Below are positions 49,621 through 58,079 of a DNA stretch of 64,000 nucleotides, piece after piece. Positions within the stretch are counted from its first letter, which is position 1; every line of letters starts with the position of its first letter. The stretch spans positions 1-64,000 of the forward strand of contig NZ_JXYS01000012.1 in assembly GCF_000949295.1 (NCBI RefSeq), in the 5' to 3' direction. Made by a program: the position numbers and the translations under genes. This DNA comes from Acidithrix ferrooxidans. Lineage in GTDB: Bacteria > Actinomycetota > Acidimicrobiia > Acidimicrobiales > Acidimicrobiaceae. Below the pieces are notes generated by a model, which worked only from the letters and a program-made list of their open reading frames with translations, did not search any database and was not told the origin of the DNA.

Positions 49621-50154
49621 CTATGCTGCTTCTTCGGTCTGCTTGTCCACCAAGGCAGATAGAGCATATGCAAAGTTTTGCGGCAGTGCCTTGAGAACCG
49701 AAGCGAAGTCGCGCATAGGCGCGGCCATGACTCCAGCCAGCTGGCCCAAGAGGGCCTCGCGCGAAGGAAGCTCTGCGAGGGCAAGTGCGCCCTTGGCATC
49801 TATCACGCTATTGCCTAAGACGCCAGCCTTCACGACGAGAAGCGGGTGAGTCTTTGTAAACTCCTTTAGAACCTTCGCTACCTCAACGACGTCTGTTTCC
49901 ACGAACGCCAGAGCTGTTGGCCCATCGAGGTAAGCTGCCAGTCCTTCTAGCCCTGCGGCATCGGCTGATCGCTTCACAAGAGTATTTTTGTACACCTTGA
50001 AGGAGCCACCGGCTAGCGCAAGAGACCGACGAAGCGCCTCGAGATCCGAGACCTTCAAACCACGATATTCAGCGACCACAACAGCAGCGGAACTAGCAAA
50101 TTTTTGGTTTAGCTCCTCTACTATCGCCACCTTATCGGGACGCGGATTATCCAT
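49621..50154 (-). CDS. rplJ: Ribosomal protein L10
   Basis: A 177-residue uL10, base of the stalk. It starts at 'MDNPRPDKVAIVEELNQ'. A longer in-frame reading to 50241 crosses the leader hairpin and is not protein. The C-terminal helix 'FAYALSALVDKQTEEA' carries L7/L12 dimers. Confidence 0.97.
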   Translation of the reverse strand: MDNPRPDKVAIVEELNQKFASSAAVVVAEYRGLKVSDLEALRRSLALAGGSFKVYKNTLVKRSADAAGLEGLAAYLDGPTALAFVETDVVEVAKVLKEFTKTHPLLVVKAGVLGNSVIDAKGALALAELPSREALLGQLAGVMAAPMRDFASVLKALPQNFAYALSALVDKQTEEAA

Positions 50155-50193
50155 ACTCTCTCCAATCCAAAAGATTTGCTCCAAAGTCGGAAC

Positions 50194-50233
50194 AAAACAA
50201 AAAGCCACAAGTCGCTTGGGGGCGATCTGTGGC
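50194..50233 (-). promoter_or_regulatory. L10-leader hairpin with U-tract (attenuator candidate)
   Basis: On the minus strand GCCACA (from 50233) pairs with UGUGGC, and an inner UCGC/GCGA stem extends it to about 11 bp with one mismatch. UUUUUGUUUUG follows directly. It lies 40 bases before the rplJ start, so transcripts could end in the leader. L10 autoregulation through a leader is known in bacteria (Rfam L10_leader); whether this matches that fold needs a covariance search. Confidence 0.65.
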
Positions 50234-50346
50234 AGTACCAAAAACTTTTATCGTTACCTACTTTGGCTTCACTTGGAATTTACACTCTAAAAGAGCACCA
50301 AAGGTCTTTGGCAACTGCCTATATATTTGAAATCTATCAGGGGAGT

Positions 50347-51066
50347 CTAGCTCGCTAGATCCTCTTCTGTAACCCTCAGACGGTTAGTATCAACTTTGAC
50401 GCCAGGTCCCATTGTCGAAGCCAAGGTAACGCTCTTGAAGTAGCGACCCTTTGAGGATGCTGGCTTAGCTCTACTGAGCTCATCAACGACTGCTCTAAAG
50501 TTCTCAAGGAGCTGATCCTTGGTGAAGGATGCTTTGCCGATCGGTACTTGAACATTTCCCACGCGATCGGTGCGATATTCAACTCTTCCGCCCTTGAATT
50601 CACGGACTGCCTTGGCAACGTCAGTGGTGACAGTACCGGTCTTGGGGTTAGGCATGAGGCCTCTTGGACCAAGAATACGACCCAACTTGCCAACTTGACC
50701 CATAAGGTCCGGAGTGGCTATTGCTATATCAAAATCGAGAAAACTCTCACCTTGAATACGAGCAACCAAATCATCGGCGCCTACGACGTCAGCTCCGGCC
50801 TCACGGGCCTCATTGGCTGCTTCACCGGATGCAAAGACTGCGACTCTGACTTCTCGACCAGTACCAGCTGGTAGTGAAACGGTACCTCGCACGATTTGAT
50901 CGGCCTTTCGGGGGTCAACACCCAAGCGTACCGCTAACTCAATCGACTCATCAAACTTTGCAGTTGCAAGCTTCCTTACAGTCTCCACCGCTTCAGCTGG
51001 AACATTTAGATGTTCTCTGTCATAGGACGCCGTTAGCGCCTTCATGCGCTTTGTAACTTTTGCCAT
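50347..51066 (-). CDS. rplA: Ribosomal protein L1
   Basis: A 239-residue uL1 of the mobile stalk that helps tRNA leave the E site. '[19 protein letters not shown]' and '[17 protein letters not shown]' are canonical. In many bacteria L1 represses rplKA. It lies 41 bp after rplK. Confidence 0.97.
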   Translation of the reverse strand: MAKVTKRMKALTASYDREHLNVPAEAVETVRKLATAKFDESIELAVRLGVDPRKADQIVRGTVSLPAGTGREVRVAVFASGEAANEAREAGADVVGADDLVARIQGESFLDFDIAIATPDLMGQVGKLGRILGPRGLMPNPKTGTVTTDVAKAVREFKGGRVEYRTDRVGNVQVPIGKASFTKDQLLENFRAVVDELSRAKPASSKGRYFKSVTLASTMGPGVKVDTNRLRVTEEDLAS

Positions 51067-51107
51067 TTAAGGTAAATCTCCCAAATATATGAACTGCTCG
51101 ACGAGGC

Positions 51108-51536
51108 CTATTCGGCGACCTTGATGCCCATTGATCGTGCCGTTCCGGCAATTTGACGCTTAGCGGCGTCTAGATCGTTGGCATTTAGGTCCGGCAGCTT
51201 GGTTTTAGCGATCTCTTCGAGTTGGTCACCAGAAATAGTTCCGGCTACAACTCTCTTGTTGGTTGCAGATCCCTTTGGAACGCCGGCTGCTTGTCGCAGC
51301 AAAACCGGTGTCGGAGGGGTCTTTAGCACAAATGTGAATGAGCGGTCATCGAAGATTGTAACCTCAACCGGGATAACCGTTCCACGCTGCGCTTCTGTGG
51401 CTGCATTATACTGCTTACAAAACTCCATGGTTTGAATTCCATGGGGTCCAAGAGCGGTACCTACCGGGGGAGCTGGAGTAGCAGCTCCAGCGGGCAGCTG
51501 AATCTTTACAATTGCGGTAACACGACGCTTTGCCAT
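51108..51536 (-). CDS. rplK: Ribosomal protein L11
   Basis: A 142-residue uL11 of the GTPase centre. '[14 protein letters not shown]' holds the paired prolines of the thiostrepton site; '[10 protein letters not shown]'-like text and the C-terminal RNA-binding domain '[10 protein letters not shown]' follow. Confidence 0.97.
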   Translation of the reverse strand: MAKRRVTAIVKIQLPAGAATPAPPVGTALGPHGIQTMEFCKQYNAATEAQRGTVIPVEVTIFDDRSFTFVLKTPPTPVLLRQAAGVPKGSATNKRVVAGTISGDQLEEIAKTKLPDLNANDLDAAKRQIAGTARSMGIKVAE

Positions 51537-51651
51537 CTTTAGTTTCGTTTCACTTTGTTAAATTTTTGGCTGACATACAACAGCTAATGAACTAGTACAT
51601 CATACGGCGGATCCTGCAATATCCTGCAGAGGCCAATATGATTTTAGGTAG

Positions 51652-52353
51652 CTATACCTTGGCTACTTGAGCAAATTCCAACTCAACAGGCGTTTCCCTG
51701 CCAAATATATTGACAAGCACCTTCAACTTGAGGTGATCTTCATTTATCTCAGATATCATCCCTGTTAGCCCCTCAAAGGCGCCGTCCTTGACGGTTACTG
51801 GGTCACCTACCTGATATTCAAGAGTAGGCCTTGACTTTCTTTGAAGATCCATCGGTTCGACAGAGAAATTAAGAATGGATTCGACTTCTTTACGTGATAG
51901 CGGCGTCGGCTTCGATCCCATGCCGACAAAACCAGTTACACCAGGCGTATGCCGCACCACATCCCAAGTCAGATCGTCTAGGTCAGCGCGCACTAGGATA
52001 TACCCGGGAAAAACCTTCTTCTGGGAGACAACTCGTTTGCCATTTTTTATCTCGGTGACATCTTCCATCGGAATAAAAATTTGGTGAATTCGATCTTCCA
52101 CTTGCATGGAACTCATGCGAGACTCCAGATTGGACTTCACTTTCTTCTCATAACCAGAATATGAATGTATGACATACCAGTCCCCTGGCAGATCAAATGG
52201 GCTCTGTTCCGGAGGCCCTTGTGGCTCCAGAGGAACCTCGTCGCCATCCTTTACATACTCCAATTTCCCAGGTATCACCTGGATCGGAGCTTCAACCTCC
52301 TCGCGTGAAGGTATATCTTCTTCTGGGGGTGTTTCATCAAAAAAGTCAGTCAT
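51652..52353 (-). CDS. nusG: Transcription factor NusG
   Basis: A 233-residue elongation factor. An acidic lead of about 55 residues precedes the NGN domain ('[18 protein letters not shown]', '[17 protein letters not shown]'). A KOW domain ('[18 protein letters not shown]') ends it. Acidic N-terminal extensions are common in actinobacterial NusG. Confidence 0.97.
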   Translation of the reverse strand: MTDFFDETPPEEDIPSREEVEAPIQVIPGKLEYVKDGDEVPLEPQGPPEQSPFDLPGDWYVIHSYSGYEKKVKSNLESRMSSMQVEDRIHQIFIPMEDVTEIKNGKRVVSQKKVFPGYILVRADLDDLTWDVVRHTPGVTGFVGMGSKPTPLSRKEVESILNFSVEPMDLQRKSRPTLEYQVGDPVTVKDGAFEGLTGMISEINEDHLKLKVLVNIFGRETPVELEFAQVAKV

Positions 52354-52396
52354 TTAAATCCTAAAGTAGCAGCGGCACCCAAGAGCCAAGACTGAA

Positions 52397-52690
52397 TCAG
52401 CCAAACAAAAATAGAACGGCTTTGGAGAAAGCCAAGTTCAGCACGAATATCAAAGCGATAAGAAAGGTAAGGGTTATAAAAACTACAGTCGAATAGTTAA
52501 TGACCGTCTTTCGAGTTGGCCAAGTAACCTTCTTGAGTTCATCACGAACTTCACGAAGATATATCTTTGGCGTAAGTCGCTTTGACTCTGGCTGATTCTT
52601 CTGAGATATAACTTTCTTTGGGGCGTTCGCCCGTTCCGCTTCGCTCTGGCTTTGCTGGCGAGCCATAAGACGTTTCGATTGACGATTCAC
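52397..52690 (-). CDS. secE: Protein translocase subunit SecE
   Basis: A 97-residue SecE with a basic cytosolic part, the amphipathic clamp 'YLREVRDELKKVTWPTR' and one C-terminal membrane helix (about 67-93). It lies 27 bp after tRNA-Trp. Confidence 0.95.
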   Translation of the reverse strand: MNRQSKRLMARQQSQSEAERANAPKKVISQKNQPESKRLTPKIYLREVRDELKKVTWPTRKTVINYSTVVFITLTFLIALIFVLNLAFSKAVLFLFG

Positions 52691-52717
52691 CTAAAAACCT
52701 CTTCCGGTAAATTTGCG

Positions 52718-52789
52718 CAGGGTAGGAGGGACTCGAACCCCCAACACCCGGTTTTGGAGACCGGTGCTCTACCATTGAGCTACTACCCT
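52718..52789 (-). tRNA. tRNA-Trp (CCA)
   Basis: A cloverleaf is visible on the minus strand: acceptor AGGGTAG/CTACCCT, anticodon loop CTCCAAA with anticodon CCA, and GTTCGAGTC T-loop. CCA is not encoded. Its place directly before secE is usual in actinobacteria. Confidence 0.96.
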
Positions 52790-53301
52790 AAGACCGACAC
52801 AAGCTTATCAGACTACCGCGAAGTTAGCTCCATGAAGAAGTCAAACCTAAACAGTGTCCGAAAATACTTATCGGAGATTCAATTCTAAGCGCTTGCACTC
52901 CAACTTCAGGAATATTTACGACCATGAAATTCTGATCTCGAACAATTATCTCCCCAAGAAAGCTAATTGCCTCCCAATTTCACCCTCCAACCTTCAATTA
53001 AATCCACAAAGGTCTGAGCCAATGGCTACGAGAAGTCCAGATCAAACGCAGTCTGGCGCTCCAGAGACCGGACAAAGATCTAGATCAAGATATTTTCTCA
53101 TTGAACGCCTCCTATTTGCTTGCGGCCAATGAGGAGACCAGGGATTTAATTAAACAAATCGACGGATCTAGCGTGGTCAAACGAAGGTAACGTCGCAGTG
53201 GGTTGCTCGCGAGACCAAAATGCTGTAGCTATTGGTCTCCTCTACCAATTTTAAGAACTATCATAGGAACTTATCGGTTTGGAGAAAGTCGGGAGCAGAG
53301 C
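52790..53301. other. Gap between tRNA-Trp and the ECF sigma gene
   Basis: 512 bp that must carry divergent promoters. A small plus-strand frame near 52854-53132 shows no family resemblance and is not called. The sigma gene has GGGAG before its ATG. Confidence 0.45.
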
Positions 53302-53895
53302 ATGGACACCAATGCAGTCAAGCGTCTCGTAGAAGAGGCCAAAACCGGCAGCCATGAAGCTTTCGACGAATTAGTACGGATTACATATCCAAACCTCCTA
53401 GCGCGGGCCGTAGCCCTAACGGGAAATCTGGACGACGCACGTGACGCACTCCAAGAGGCCTATTTGAGAGCCTTCCGCTCGCTCAAGAACTTTAGAGGAG
53501 ACTCTAGCTTTAGCCGGTGGATGTCTAGCATTGTCACAAATGCTAGCTCGACCCTGCTTGCTAAAGCTAGGAGGCGACGCTTTGAAGTAATCGAAGGAGC
53601 TGACGTCCTACTCGGTGACACCCTTTCTAATTCAAGCGTCACCGATCAAGATATAGCATCCACGATGGAGGTTCAAGCGGCCTTAAAGAAACTCCCAGAG
53701 GAGTTGCGGCGCATCGTAATCCTAAAAGAGCTCTATGGAATGGAGCATTCAGAGATCGCTTTGGTGCTTGGAATTACCGAATCCAATGCAAAGGTTCGCC
53801 TACATAGGGCGCGTAAATTATTGCGAATCCACCTCATCGCCGAAGGTGAAGCGCCAGATGTCATAGGTAACGGGAAAAAAAGGCGCCACGCTTGA
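53302..53895 (+). CDS. ECF-type RNA polymerase sigma factor
   Basis: A 197-residue extracytoplasmic-function sigma factor. Region 2 is 'DARDALQEAYLRAFRSLKNF' with 'GDSSFSRWMSSIVTNAS'; region 4 is 'LPEELRRIVILKELYGM' and 'ALVLGITESNAKVRLHRAR'. The ATG at 53302 follows GGGAGCAGAG; a longer frame to 53203 is not conserved in type. No anti-sigma factor, membrane protein or zinc-finger gene follows, so the control mode is unknown. The C-terminus ends in a basic stretch. Confidence 0.92.
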   Translation: MDTNAVKRLVEEAKTGSHEAFDELVRITYPNLLARAVALTGNLDDARDALQEAYLRAFRSLKNFRGDSSFSRWMSSIVTNASSTLLAKARRRRFEVIEGADVLLGDTLSNSSVTDQDIASTMEVQAALKKLPEELRRIVILKELYGMEHSEIALVLGITESNAKVRLHRARKLLRIHLIAEGEAPDVIGNGKKRRHA

Positions 53896-54677
53896 GGTAA
53901 CGTCCGACTTGATCCCACAGGCCATAGTTTTTGTACATCGGCTTGATTCCAAAGTCGATACAAATATGCCGGGGTTATGTCGTCAACTCCATTGAACTCA
54001 AAGCATGAAATAGCTACAAGACAAAAATAGATAAAAGTTTCACTCGCCAGTGATCCAAATGAAATAGCGAATTTTATCCCTTAGTGCCACACACCATCGC
54101 CAAGGTAGCAATACGGGTGACTCACCTAAATGCCCCATGAATCAAAACCGACAATCACCGCGGCGACTCAATTTGCGCAGACCCAATTTGCGCAGACCCA
54201 ATCAGAGCGCCCTGTCGGTTAAAGTTCAAAGTACCGCCGAATGACATTACGACCATGGCGCCGATTGCGACGCGCTAGCGGTCCTAGGGGTGAAAATCCA
54301 AGAGACAGGAGAATCCAAGAGACAGATATAACCAACAACAGCGAAATTCTCGAAATTGCTATTACCCCCACGCCAAACAATCAAGCCACGACCATCACAC
54401 CACTCCTTCAACCCAAAATCGAGTCGGTAGTCGTACCCTAACGCCCCAAACACCGACTCAAACAGAAGATATCCTTGCTGGGTCAAACTCCAATTGGATA
54501 TCTCCTCAGATTCAATGCAAAGGTTTAACATCCATTGGCGAAACTGCACTTTGGTGGCGAAGTTTCGGTTATTACAAACCACGGATTTGAAGAGCACAAG
54601 GCCGTCGCATTGAAAGTAGCTAGAAATAGCTATCGCTAATGGATAGATCTAGGAGTTCGCAAAAAATTAAATAAAAA
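53896..54677. other. Non-coding stretch after the sigma gene, with small direct repeats
   Basis: No anti-sigma gene or other protein is recognised. CAATTTGCGCAGACC is repeated in tandem at 54169-54183 and 54184-54198. AATCCAAGAGACAG is repeated at 54295-54308 and 54312-54325. Frames on both strands near 54241-54597 look like chance. Confidence 0.45.
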
Positions 54678-54722
54678 CGCCGCATCTTTTGCCAAGAGTA
54701 ACCCTTAGCAAAAGATGCGGCG
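54673..54722 (-). terminator. Intrinsic terminator after rpmG
   Basis: CGCCGCATCTTTTGC (54678-54692) pairs perfectly with GCAAAAGATGCGGCG (54708-54722). On the minus strand UUUUUAU follows. It ends the tRNA-Thr/tRNA-Met/rpmG transcript. Confidence 0.9.
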
Positions 54723-54741
54723 AGATCTAATAAGAAAGAAA

Positions 54742-54906
54742 CTACCTAGTCTCTTTGTGAGTTGTGTGCTGACGATCCCAACGACAATACTTCTTCATTT
54801 CGATTCGCTCGCGATCGTTGATTCGGTTTTTTGTCGTAATATAATTACGCCTTTTGCAGGTCTCGCAAGCGAGCGTTACTTTAATTCTTTTTTCGTTCTT
54901 TGCCAT
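54742..54906 (-). CDS. rpmG: Ribosomal protein L33
   Basis: A 54-residue bL33 read from the minus strand ('[20 protein letters not shown]', '[10 protein letters not shown]', 'QHTTHKETR'). Cys14 and Cys17 are kept, but the second pair, normally CPxC, reads 'YCRWD', so only Cys41 remains. That is three of four zinc ligands. It follows tRNA-Met, as usual near secE. Confidence 0.93.
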   Translation of the reverse strand: MAKNEKRIKVTLACETCKRRNYITTKNRINDRERIEMKKYCRWDRQHTTHKETR

Positions 54907-54984
54907 TGAGCTCTCCGTGTATCTCTAAACTCGTTCACAGCGACTACCTATACATTACGAAAGGCAATGCACTGCTACTTCTGG

Positions 54985-55058
54985 TAGCGGCGGTCGGACT
55001 CGAACCGACGACCCCACGATTATGAGCCGTGTGCTCTAACCACCTGAGCTACGCCGCC
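54985..55058 (-). tRNA. tRNA-Met (CAT), elongator type
   Basis: On the minus strand: acceptor GGCGGCG/CGCCGCT (one G-U), D-arm 'AGCTCAGGTGGTTAGAGC', anticodon loop CTCATAA, T-loop GTTCGAGTC. The G-U at position 1-72 and the D-arm fit an elongator rather than an initiator. No encoded CCA. Confidence 0.95.
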
Positions 55059-55062
55059 TTGG

Positions 55063-55135
55063 AGCCCCCTGTCGGAATCGAACCGACGACCCCATCCTTA
55101 CCATGGATGTGCTCTGCCGTCTGAGCTAAGGGGGC
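55063..55135 (-). tRNA. tRNA-Thr (GGT)
   Basis: On the minus strand: acceptor GCCCCCT/AGGGGGC, D-arm 'AGCTCAGACGGCAGAGC', anticodon loop ATGGTAA with GGT, T-loop GTTCGATTC. It lies 4 bp upstream of tRNA-Met, so both are one transcript. Confidence 0.96.
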
Positions 55136-55242
55136 GCTTGATAAAAATAGCTTAGTTATTCTATATCCGCCCAAAGGCAAAACCTGACGTTTAAGGGAAA
55201 TCAAAATTCACAACAATCTACTAGCTGGCATCAACTACGATT

Positions 55243-55767
55243 ATGAAAATAACAATGCCAAATACCCCGAAAGTCGCCGTAAGACCGGCAACACTTACCG
55301 ACACAGTGCCATTGATGCAAATCTACAATCGCGAAGTACTTGGCTCCCGCGTGACACTTGACCTTGTTCCAAGAACGATCGAGACACAGACTAAATGGAT
55401 TGAAGAACACTTAGGCCCATACCCTGCTCTCGTTGCCACCATTTCAGAACAAGTCGTAGGGTTCGCGTCAGTATCACCATACCGCGTTCGTCCTGGCTAT
55501 TCGACCACCGTCGAAGACTCTATTTACATTGACCCTAATTTCCAGGGTCGAGGTATCGGCAAATTACTCCTCTCCAACATCGTTGGACTAGCGGCGAAAC
55601 ATGGCTTTCATGCCTGTATGGCTAGGGTGGCTTCAGATCACACCGCATCGCTTGCCCTTCATAAGTCAATTGGCTTCTTCGAAGTTGGCCTTGAGCGTGA
55701 AGTCGGTAGGAAATTTGGAAAATGGATCGACATGATGCTCCTTGAACTCTTGCTAAAACCTCAATAA
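55243..55767 (+). CDS. GNAT acetyltransferase, phosphinothricin-acetyltransferase-like
   Basis: A 174-residue GNAT enzyme of the PAT/YncA group. 'VRPATLTDTVPLMQIYNREV' and 'VEDSIYIDPNFQGRGIGKLL' place the acetyl-CoA loop QGRGIG at 101-106. Substrates in this group include phosphinothricin, methionine sulfoximine and amino-acid derivatives; which one applies cannot be read from sequence. An ATG four codons downstream is an alternative start. Isolated gene. Confidence 0.88.
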   Translation: MKITMPNTPKVAVRPATLTDTVPLMQIYNREVLGSRVTLDLVPRTIETQTKWIEEHLGPYPALVATISEQVVGFASVSPYRVRPGYSTTVEDSIYIDPNFQGRGIGKLLLSNIVGLAAKHGFHACMARVASDHTASLALHKSIGFFEVGLEREVGRKFGKWIDMMLLELLLKPQ

Positions 55768-57407
55768 AAGATCCCCGTCGACGGCGCAATCTGCCAAGCA
55801 AGGAGGCCGGCTTTGATCATGAAGGCAACGCTCTTATCGCACCGGGAATCAGACAAGATAGTCCGCCTCCTCTTAAAATCTTCGTAGGCCAGAAAGCAAA
55901 TGCCCACCAACCAAGGTCGAGAAGAAGGGGAGCAAAATCTACAACTACTCACAAAGGCGTATCTAGGTCGATTAGTTCGAATCGGTGATTTACCCTAGCG
56001 ATGCAAAAGTGCCGACCAAAGTAAATAAACCCAGCCAAGGACACCATCTGTGTGCTCTATCTTCTCATTGGCACTTGGCACCTTATCAAAGCAGACCACA
56101 CCTTGGCACTTTCAGGAGTCAAGAATCATTTGGTATTTCCAAATAAACTTGATACAAAGATGATCTCAGCCACAAATCCCCCTTGGTGGAGAGTCATTTG
56201 GTAGCCCAAAGCACCAATTGTCTATTCACATATCAATAATCTAATCAGTGTGATCAATGCGGAATCGATTATCGCCCGGTCGCTTATAGAACCACTATGG
56301 ATCACCAGGAAAAGCTTCAGTCGATCCGTGGCTGCGCTGATTAATGGCTTTATGTAAAATTACTTCCTCTAAAAAAATCACATCGCAGATCGCTTATCCT
56401 TAAATCAATCCACGGTAAGTCAATTCAAGAAGTCATAGAACCAATTCATAAGACGACGAAGCTGATCGGCCATAATGGGTACGAAAAAGCTACAGCAATC
56501 TAGAACAATGAAACCCATCGGAATAGCCAAAAGACTAAATTGGGCAAAAGTATAAAGACCTATTGCAGACAGCTCGTAATTTCTAAGCCTTCAAAATCGA
56601 CCAAAGGAGGGTCACCCGAGTCAAAAGGCGCCATCTCAATGAAACTCCTACCCTTTGGAGTCGAATGGCCTCTATCCATTGGCCTCTATCGAATGGCCAG
56701 TATGGACCAATTATTTAAAACGATATAGCATGCTGGCGACCATACCAGTACCCCAGAACAAGCATTGAAACGCCAGCGACTAAAAGGTGTCGTCATTCAA
56801 ATAAAAGAGCAAAGCGTCATGCCAAGCGTCACAAAAACTATGCAAATAGTCTCAGGTTGACGGCAAATACCCCACTCATCACCTCATTAATCCAGAAAAG
56901 GTTGCGAAATCTAGGACTTCTCGTCCTTGATAGGTTACAAAAAGATCAATCACCAATTAAACCGACCTTGGCGAGGAATCGGTACAATATCATGACTAAA
57001 TCTCTTATTCTCACAAGAGTCGCCAAAATGCCAATGAGGACAAACCTAATCCGATAATTTAGTTTAATCAAAACCAGCACTAAGCTAAATATAAAACCAC
57101 CACACTCGTCAGTTTTATATTGCACTTAATCTCAATAAAACCTATAATCACTGAAAGCTTTTCCCGAGTGGCCAGCTCACACCAAATCGGCGCTCTTAGC
57201 GGCTTTTATTTTTATATAACCAAACTATTCACGGCGCTAAATTACGAACCCTGAGAACCTCGATGGCAGCAATTCTTCAAAAACAAATAGATACACTGGA
57301 ATGTGAAGATAGCAAATTTGATCTCCCCTTAGGAGAATCATATCAGGATCGAAGAATCCCCATCATCCTCAAATCGAGCGGTCGGGCAGCCAAGTCAATA
57401 GATCAGA
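55768..57407. other. 1.64-kb region almost without genes
   Basis: AT-rich, stop-dense on all frames. One minus-strand stretch (about 56582 down to 56411) reads as a hydrophobic peptide ending 'LRRLMNWFYDFLN' before a stop, with no start. It resembles a relic of a membrane protein, family unknown. A plus-strand frame of 53 codons at 57262 overlaps the end of the next gene and is not called. Probably decayed coding DNA. Confidence 0.4.
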
Positions 57408-58040
57408 TCAAGAGATCGACTTAGGCAATTCAAGCACTCGCCATAGGTACCAAGTTGCAAGTGAAGCAAGGGGAGAATACCTCTCACCATGTTTAGTCAT
57501 CTCTGGTATTGAAGGAAGATCATCAAGGCTATAGAGAATACGAAAGCCCTTTCGAACTCCTAAATCGGCTGGAGCCCAAACATTTCTCTTGCCTAAATCA
57601 AATAGCAAAAACATCTGCGCAGACCAAGGTCCAAAACCATATAGCCCGCACAATGAACTAGAGATAGCAGCCTCATCTAAAGTAACTAGTTCTATCAGAT
57701 CCAACTCACCTATGGACACCTTCTGAGCGAGCTCTAAAATTGAGCGAGACTTGGAATTTGATAGTCCCAACGCGCGTAGTCCCTCGAACGAAAGAGCCAA
57801 TACCTTCTCTGGTGAAACATCACCCGAAGCAGCCTCTTGTATTCTTTTGTCAAAGACGCTCGCGACAGCACCCGACAATTGCTGATGCACAACAGTTCGA
57901 ACCAAAGATGAAAAAATATCATTTGAACTTGTAACAAAAGACAAGTTAGGAGTTAGAAAGCCGGGAACCCCAAAGTGGTTATATAGAACCTCAAATTCTG
58001 GATGAGATCTAAGGAAAAACTCAACGTCTGGATCGATCAC
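57408..58040 (-). CDS. DNA-3-methyladenine glycosylase II-like (AlkA/HhH-GPD)
   Basis: A 210-residue HhH-GPD glycosylase that removes alkylated bases. 'LVRTVVHQQLSGAVA' opens the domain, the helix-hairpin-helix is 'LCGLYGFGPWSAQMFLLF' (130-147), and Asp159 in 'WAPADLGVRKG' is the catalytic Asp. No Fe-S cysteines and no AlkA N-terminal domain: a short stand-alone form. It lies 39 bp from the next upstream gene and is probably cotranscribed. Confidence 0.88.
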   Translation of the reverse strand: MIDPDVEFFLRSHPEFEVLYNHFGVPGFLTPNLSFVTSSNDIFSSLVRTVVHQQLSGAVASVFDKRIQEAASGDVSPEKVLALSFEGLRALGLSNSKSRSILELAQKVSIGELDLIELVTLDEAAISSSLCGLYGFGPWSAQMFLLFDLGKRNVWAPADLGVRKGFRILYSLDDLPSIPEMTKHGERYSPLASLATWYLWRVLELPKSIS

Positions 58041-58079
58041 TTCGAATCCAACATCAGTACTTCAAGAGCCCTACTGCGA

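Noticed and set aside
52854-53132. Plus-strand 92-residue frame after tRNA-Trp
   Set aside because: Composition unlike a protein, no ribosome site, no family marks.
54247-54597. Minus-strand 116-residue frame near the ECF gene
   Set aside because: No homology pattern, odd composition and no ribosome site; considered as an anti-sigma relic but nothing supports it.
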